From assembly GCA_049999765.1 (NCBI GenBank), contig JBNGIQ010008846.1, positions 58,414-102,569 of the forward strand: 44,156 nt of DNA. Direction: 5' to 3'. The notes under the pieces are model-generated. The model saw only the letters and a program-made list of their open reading frames with translations. It had not been told where the DNA came from and searched no databases. Below, piece after piece: positions 39,430 to 44,156 of the stretch (positions are counted from its first letter, which is position 1; every line of letters starts with the position of its first letter). This DNA is from Phaeoceros laevis (Eukaryota; Anthocerotophyta; Anthocerotopsida; Notothyladales). Both the position numbers and the translations under genes were made by a program.

Positions 39430-42171
39430 TCAGGGTCGGCCCCCACAAAGACAGGCCCCCTCTACAAATCGGTGGACACGGTGCCCATCTCTTACAATGA
39501 TCTCTCGCTTCTCTACCCTTGACATGATCTCAGTGGAACTGTGGCAGTCTCGGCACATGCGTAGGTTCTTAGTAACCATCAGAGGCGTCCCATCCGGAGT
39601 ATTCAAGAGACCATACGCCAGTGCTAACTTCTCAGCATGTCCGCAAAGGTCATCTTCCTTCTTGATCTCAGCCACTCGCTTTAGCACCGACTCTGTATGT
39701 GGCACATGACCTCCATCTTCCTTCAACCGATTATTCATACTCCGTACCTTCGAGGAAGTGTCACTCCTTCCCTCACCAACAACAAATGTATGTACATGCC
39801 TATCCACTTCAATGCCGGCAACTGCAGGTTTCTTACTGGCTCCTGCTGATTTTCTCAGCCTTTCGATCCTCTCTACATCTGACCACCTACCAGCATCTGC
39901 ATAAATTTTTCCCATAAGCACATATGCGGATGCGTTCTCAGGATCTGATCTCATAAGCCACTCAAAACACCGCAGTCCCCGCTCTATGTTGGTGTGACTT
40001 TTGCAGGCATTCAGCAGAGACAGAAATCCAACATCATCACTCTCAAACGACAGCAACATTTTCTCTGCCTCATCTAAATAGCCTGCCCGCCCAAGGAGAT
40101 CAACCATGCATGTGTAATGCTCAACTGTTGGCAGAATTTTATGTTCCTCCACCATTACCTTAAAGAACTCCTGACCCTCTTTCACGAGGCCCTCGTGACT
40201 GCATGCTACGAGAAGGGCAGTAAAAGTAGCCTCATTAGCCAGAACGCCGTCCTGCAACATCTCCTGAAAACACTCTATCGCTTTGTGGCCCTCATTACTT
40301 TGGCCAAACCCATTTATCATCATTGTCCATGTCACTACATCCTTAGTGGGCAAACTCTCAAAAACTCTGCGGGCATCATTGAGCCTGCCACATTTTGAAT
40401 ACATATCCACCAAGCTGTTGCCTACCATTACGTCAAATTCAAGTCCTCTTCGTAGAATTTCTGAATGGACCTGCTTCCCCTGTTGCACAGCTCCCACTCT
40501 TGTGCAGGCCATTAGGAGGCAAATGAAGGTAACTCGATTGGCTTCAATCATGCCTTCCTGGACCATTCTTGCATACAGTGCGAGAGCTTCCTGACCAAGT
40601 CCATGCTCAGCATATCCAGCTATCATGGAATTCCATGACACCACATCCCTTCTAGCAAAATTGTCGAAAAGCTCGCATGCATCTCCAAATCTGGCACCCT
40701 TAGCATATCCGTTTATCATTGCATTCCATGTCACCACGTCTTTGGTGGCTAGATTGTCAAACACCCTGCGAGCATCGTCAAACCTTCCACATTTGGCATA
40801 CATATCGACGAGGCAGTTGCTCACCACTATGTCAGATTCCAGTCCCCTTTCTACAATCTGTAAATGTAGCTGCTCTCCTTGTTGTATAGCTCCAACGCTT
40901 GTGCATGCCTTGAGTAGGCAAGCAAATGTAACAGAGTCAGCCACAACCAAACATTCCTGCTCCATATCTTCATAAAGAGACAGCGCTTCTTGTCCACGCT
41001 GATGCTCAGCATACCCTGCTATCATAATGGTCCATGTCACCACATCCTTCCTGGGCAAACTGTCAAACACCTTGCGAGCATCTTCCAACCTGCTACATTT
41101 TGCGTACATGTCCACTACACAGTTCCAAACAAACAAGTTGGGCTGAACACCGCTGTTCAACACATCTGCATGCACTCGCCTGCCAGATTCCAAGTCTGCT
41201 GCACACGCACAAGCTTGCAGGGCTGCCACAAAAACATGGCAGTCCGGCTCCAAGCTTGAGCATCGCATCTCGTGATACAGTTGTACGGCCTGCTTAGCTT
41301 GCCCATGCTTAGCATATGCCGATATTATGGAAGACCACATGAAGGCGTCTGGATCAGCTACTCTTGTGAACACGTCCCTCGCTTGTTGCAACCTGCCTTG
41401 AGATGCATACATCCGCAGAATGTGGTTGCTCAAGAATGTGTTGGACTCGTACCCTACTTTGACAACGAGATCATCAACACGTCGACCCAAAACCAGATCC
41501 TTCTGAGCCACACATAGCTTTAGCACACTGTAAAAGAGAGAATCAGAGACAGGAGATTCTGCCAGCACCAGGAGTTCCAGAGCGTCAACAGCTTCGCTGA
41601 GCTGCCCCTTCACACACAGTTTGCTAACAGTTTCTGCCCCTGGGTCCCTTGCGTACCCGACAGGACACACTATGGATGTTGACGACGTCTGCGTATCCAA
41701 AGCAGCCAGTTGTGCATCGACCCAAGCAGGCTTGTGGAAGTTGTTGAGCCAGAGAACCTCTCTCGATTCCCTGTGAATGAAGTCAGGAGAGCGGGAGCTT
41801 TTTTTGTGTTGCCTTTCATCCCACCACAGAGTAGAATCGAAGAAGAATTGTCGCCACAAAAGCTCCTGTCGTGCCTTCTGTAAATGCACTTGACAAATGT
41901 ACCCCCGGCTCCAAGAAAAATCCCTAGGTTCACACTCTTGCACACTTCCTGGAATGGCAGGAAAGCTCCTGCCTGTCACAGAATAGCTCCTTTCCGAAAG
42001 TAGTTGCTGACCCGCTGAAGTTCGCCGCTGATGACCATTTCCAAACCTAAGCACAGGTTGGACTTGCAGAAGCGCAGCTGCTGGCTGCAACGAATCGGCA
42101 GCCATCAGAAACTGCACACATAGGTGAGGAGGAGATGGCGATCCAATCAAGGCAAGGGAAGTCACAAGCAT
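39430..42171 (-). CDS. PDF-PPR protein with DYW:KP domain ending in GRP (putative U-to-C editing factor)
   Basis: A 913-aa intronless protein from ATG 42171. A later in-frame ATG at 42105 (MAADSL) resembles the MAA starts of two paralogues and may be the true start. Residues 102-160 are a full PDF module (LLWRQFFFDSTLWWDER, PDFIHRESREVLWL, KPAWVDAQLAALD). A long PPR array follows. It includes an extra half-module (GYAKGARFGDACELFDNF, then VVSWNSMIAGYAEHG) compared with the other DYW:KP genes. E motifs are followed by KKPAVAGIEV in place of the PG box, HAEKLALAYG, CRDCH and the ending CLCGGRP. All zinc and catalytic residues of the class are present, so it looks functional. The next gene upstream on the same strand is the mini-gene of the same family. 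Confidence 0.93.
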   Translation of the reverse strand: MLVTSLALIGSPSPPHLCVQFLMAADSLQPAAALLQVQPVLRFGNGHQRRTSAGQQLLSERSYSVTGRSFPAIPGSVQECEPRDFSWSRGYICQVHLQKARQELLWRQFFFDSTLWWDERQHKKSSRSPDFIHRESREVLWLNNFHKPAWVDAQLAALDTQTSSTSIVCPVGYARDPGAETVSKLCVKGQLSEAVDALELLVLAESPVSDSLFYSVLKLCVAQKDLVLGRRVDDLVVKVGYESNTFLSNHILRMYASQGRLQQARDVFTRVADPDAFMWSSIISAYAKHGQAKQAVQLYHEMRCSSLEPDCHVFVAALQACACAADLESGRRVHADVLNSGVQPNLFVWNCVVDMYAKCSRLEDARKVFDSLPRKDVVTWTIMIAGYAEHQRGQEALSLYEDMEQECLVVADSVTFACLLKACTSVGAIQQGEQLHLQIVERGLESDIVVSNCLVDMYAKCGRFDDARRVFDNLATKDVVTWNAMINGYAKGARFGDACELFDNFARRDVVSWNSMIAGYAEHGLGQEALALYARMVQEGMIEANRVTFICLLMACTRVGAVQQGKQVHSEILRRGLEFDVMVGNSLVDMYSKCGRLNDARRVFESLPTKDVVTWTMMINGFGQSNEGHKAIECFQEMLQDGVLANEATFTALLVACSHEGLVKEGQEFFKVMVEEHKILPTVEHYTCMVDLLGRAGYLDEAEKMLLSFESDDVGFLSLLNACKSHTNIERGLRCFEWLMRSDPENASAYVLMGKIYADAGRWSDVERIERLRKSAGASKKPAVAGIEVDRHVHTFVVGEGRSDTSSKVRSMNNRLKEDGGHVPHTESVLKRVAEIKKEDDLCGHAEKLALAYGLLNTPDGTPLMVTKNLRMCRDCHSSTEIMSRVEKREIIVRDGHRVHRFVEGACLCGGRP

Positions 42172-42665
42172 GGACGCAGCCAGGACGGATCTGGTAGACA
42201 GACATGGGCGCACTTGCACATGTGTCCACGCTGTACATTGTAGACATGCAAACCCCGACAGGACAAAGAAACACCTGCTGGATTCGCGTGGAATCTGGCA
42301 AGGAAGGAAAGAATTTTATTAAGCACTTTTGAGCCGCAGCCCCACTGGGTACATACGTTCTTCAAAAATGGCCGGGTATCCACTGGAAAATGCCCCTGTT
42401 CTCACTTCCAATCAGTTCCCTTTCTTTTCAGTATGGGAGACACATCATTCTAGTCATGTGTTCCGATACGTGGTGGATCAGTGTCAGCGATCCCTGTCCG
42501 TGTCTCAGTTTGACAGGGATAGAGTTACGCACGCACATTCACCCCAAGAAAAAGACAACAATCTCAATTTGACGGGGATAGAGTTAAGTAAGCACATTCA
42601 CACCCAAGAGAAAGACCACAATCTCTCGCACTCACACCTGACCACTGACTAGATCTTAAGGATTC
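42172..42665. other. Intergenic with a short tandem repeat
   Basis: 494 bp between the DYW:KP gene and the mini-gene. It contains the 59-bp tandem repeat listed at 42509-42627 and otherwise nothing recognised. Confidence 0.45.
42509..42627. repeat. Two tandem copies of a 59-bp unit
   Basis: TTTGACAGGGATAGAGTTA at 42509 and TTTGACGGGGATAGAGTTA at 42568 start two similar units. Both go on with GCACATTCAC, then CCAAGA, then AAAGAC and ACAATCTC. They lie just downstream of the mini-gene stop and could be in its 3' UTR. Confidence 0.85.
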
Positions 42666-43103
42666 TCACGGTCGCCCGTTACAACTGCAACGCCCGTTTT
42701 CGAATCGATGCACACGGTACCCATCCCCTACCACAATGTCTCTCTGTTCAAGCCTTGACATGATTTCCGTGGAGCTGTGGCAGTCACTGCACATGTGTAG
42801 ATTCTTCGTTATGGGCTCTTTGGACTCCTTGTGCCTGAAGTCGGGAGATCGCGCGCTCTTCTTGTTCGTCCTACAGTCCCACCACAATGTGGGGTCCAAG
42901 CAATCCTGCCTCCACAACAACTCTTGTCGTTCTCCTGCACTGATATTATCCGGTATGCATAGCTTGGCCGCTAAGCCACAGCACGGCACAAATGTGCGGT
43001 TTGTGTAAATCCATAGCCTCGGAGGCACATTTAACCTCCCCCCCAGCTCCAGGGTGCGGGCCTGCCTCTCCGCTGCTGGCATCCAAAACCGCCGATGTTG
43101 CAT
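42666..43103 (-). CDS. PDF module fused to the C-terminal part of a DYW:KP domain (internally deleted PPR gene)
   Basis: A 145-aa intronless frame from ATG 43103. Residues 1-96 match the start of the gene at 28369 (MQHRRFWMP, then the PDF module LLWRQDCLDPTLWWDCR and PDFRHKESKEP). Without a break in frame, residues 98-145 are the end of a DYW:KP domain: TKNLHMCSDCHSSTEIMS, then RFENGRCSCNGRP. The whole PPR array, E motifs, KP box and the catalytic HAE are missing, more than 600 residues by comparison with the paralogue. The CSDCH cysteines and the final GRP are kept. It is either a pseudogene made by one in-frame deletion or a small protein that keeps the nucleic-acid-binding module and part of a zinc site. 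No PPR repeats remain to give sequence specificity. Confidence 0.78.
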   Translation of the reverse strand: MQHRRFWMPAAERQARTLELGGRLNVPPRLWIYTNRTFVPCCGLAAKLCIPDNISAGERQELLWRQDCLDPTLWWDCRTNKKSARSPDFRHKESKEPITKNLHMCSDCHSSTEIMSRLEQRDIVVGDGYRVHRFENGRCSCNGRP

Positions 43104-44156
43104 CCCGTTGGTGGTGCTCAACGGTAGGTGGAGGAAATGCGCTATTGCTACCTCTGCAAAAACTGGAGCACTTGGCTATGGCGGCCCTCGGACTGGGAAA
43201 TGTTATCCAGGTCAAGCGCAGCCACAAGCAACGGTGGCCTGCGGTTTGAACTCACAGGGAAGCACCAGCAGCAGGGACATCTGTCGTAAAAGTCACGACA
43301 CCTGGCCTGGCCTCCCCATTCCAGCCGCGAGGCAGGGCGCCTCCTCCCTCCCAGCCCGCTGGGCACAACCTCCCTCCCTGCGCATGCTGGGCGCCACCCT
43401 GCTGCTGGGCATCGCCTTCCTCCCTGTGCAAGAAGCTGTATAGCGCGTGTGCACAACTTCACATTATTTAGAAAGAGTAGTTTGTTGCGTATACACAAAC
43501 GCACCCTGCCGTATGCACATGCACACGCACACCCTAACTCGTACTGTCCGGTTTGTTGCAACCTATGGCATACCAGATGATGCACGGTTGGGTGAACCTG
43601 GAAATAACACTATGAGGAGGTTCGCCCAACTTCAAAATAGTTATTTCCCAGTTCGCCGAACTACGTTTTTCCTTATTTTAGGGTTCGCCGAACCATGAAA
43701 TAGCGTTTCGCCTAGGTGCTGCACCACGTGGGACGAAAAGTGTTGGGCAAGAGTGCCACATGATGCAGAGTTTTAGGAACCTGGAAATAGCCACATGGCA
43801 ATCTGCCGTGGCGCTATCTCTCGACGTGGCTTCGCTCCCGTGGCAGGCGATCGACAGAGTCGCTGCTGCAAGCAGCTAAGATCGACGTGCCGGTACAGGC
43901 CTGCCAGCACGGCCATCTCGTGAAGTCCGCGCTGGCTGCTCACGTGTCATCTCGCTCAATCATCCGAAAGCTCTGCCCTTGTCCCCCGGTCCCCCGAGCG
44001 TCAGTTCTACGATTCCGTTCTGCCGCACTCGTCTTTCGCAAGACTGCTAGGGATGCCATCGGGGACCAGCAATGTTAGCGAAGCTTTACCTTTTTTGAAG
44101 GTGCTGATCTGGGGATTACTCACCACCACTGCGCCGAGTAAACTGGCGTCCGCTCC
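43104..44156. other. 3' end of window, no gene recognised; palindrome repeats
   Basis: About 1 kb with no convincing gene. It holds the GTTCGCC palindrome series at 43619-43694. A frame at 43887-44078 begins at GTG and matches no family I know. Confidence 0.4.
43619..43694. repeat. Phased GTTCGCCGAAC palindromes
   Basis: GTTCGCC starts at 43620, 43651 and 43683, spaced 31 and 32 bp. The second and third sites are 13-bp palindromes around a single central base (AGTTCGCCGAACT and GGTTCGCCGAACC). The first is imperfect (GGTTCGCCCAAC). A weaker GTTTCGCC follows at 43705. AT-rich spacers (CAAAATAG, CTTATTTTA) separate them. Confidence 0.75.

Noticed and set aside
43887-44078. Plus-strand frame of 63 codons at the window end
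   Set aside because: It starts at GTG and has no recognisable motif; it could be an exon of a gene beyond the window, but nothing shows it.

Overview
This is a gene-dense piece of a plant nuclear genome. Multi-exon genes have short introns (about 80-180 bp) with GT..AG ends. They encode land-plant families: an XS/XH protein of RNA-directed DNA methylation, a TIM17-SAM import protein, COA3, SWD2/WDR82 and AHA1. Eight intact or near-intact reading frames plus three relic segments encode PLS-class pentatricopeptide repeat (PPR) proteins, all without introns. Three of them (16290-18503, 26081-28369, 39430-42171) have a C-terminal domain in which the PG box is replaced by a KP signature and the last residues are GRP or GRH instead of DYW. 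That is the DYW:KP type linked to U-to-C organelle RNA editing. The type is known from hornworts, ferns and some lycophytes, and is not expected in Selaginella, mosses, liverworts or seed plants. Together with compact introns this suggests a hornwort; that is an inference.

Layout. 917-3873 (+): seven-exon IDN2/FDM-like gene. 4404-18503: PPR cluster with a classical DYW gene (-), a divergent DYW-less gene (+), a relic belt (10694-13030), a DYW-less gene (-) and a divergent DYW:KP gene (+). 19212-20436 (+): TRIC/HP30-like TIM17-SAM gene. 20921-24430 (-): the longest PPR gene, 1169 aa, with six near-identical 312-bp PLS modules and no DYW domain. 26081-28369 (-): DYW:KP gene interrupted by a 10-N assembly gap. 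28978-31482 (-): single-exon WD40 protein. 31941-32132 (+): COA3. 32906-34452 (-): six-exon conserved plant protein without a name, head-to-head with SWD2 (34606-36709, +). 37071-38396 (-): AHA1. 39430-42171 (-): DYW:KP gene. 42666-43103 (-): internally deleted mini-gene joining the first and last pieces of a DYW:KP gene.

The main observation is that every PPR gene here that still has its 5' part carries, or shows a decayed copy of, an N-terminal module of about 55 residues. Its pattern is LLWR.FF.DP..WWDNR, then PDFKHK.S..LWL, then KP.WV.SQLA..D. It matches what I know as the PDF motif of plant organellar single-stranded-DNA-binding (OSB) proteins. The module precedes both the classical DYW (C-to-U) and the DYW:KP (putative U-to-C) arrays. 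The window therefore seems to show a lineage-specific family of PDF-PPR editing factors, still being reshaped by repeat expansion, loss of the deaminase domain, internal deletion and pseudogenisation.

Proposed joint role (inference): the PPR proteins would act in plastids or mitochondria. The TIM17-SAM and COA3 genes are also organelle-related, but nothing ties them functionally to the PPR genes. I recognised no tRNA, rRNA, CRISPR or intact transposon.
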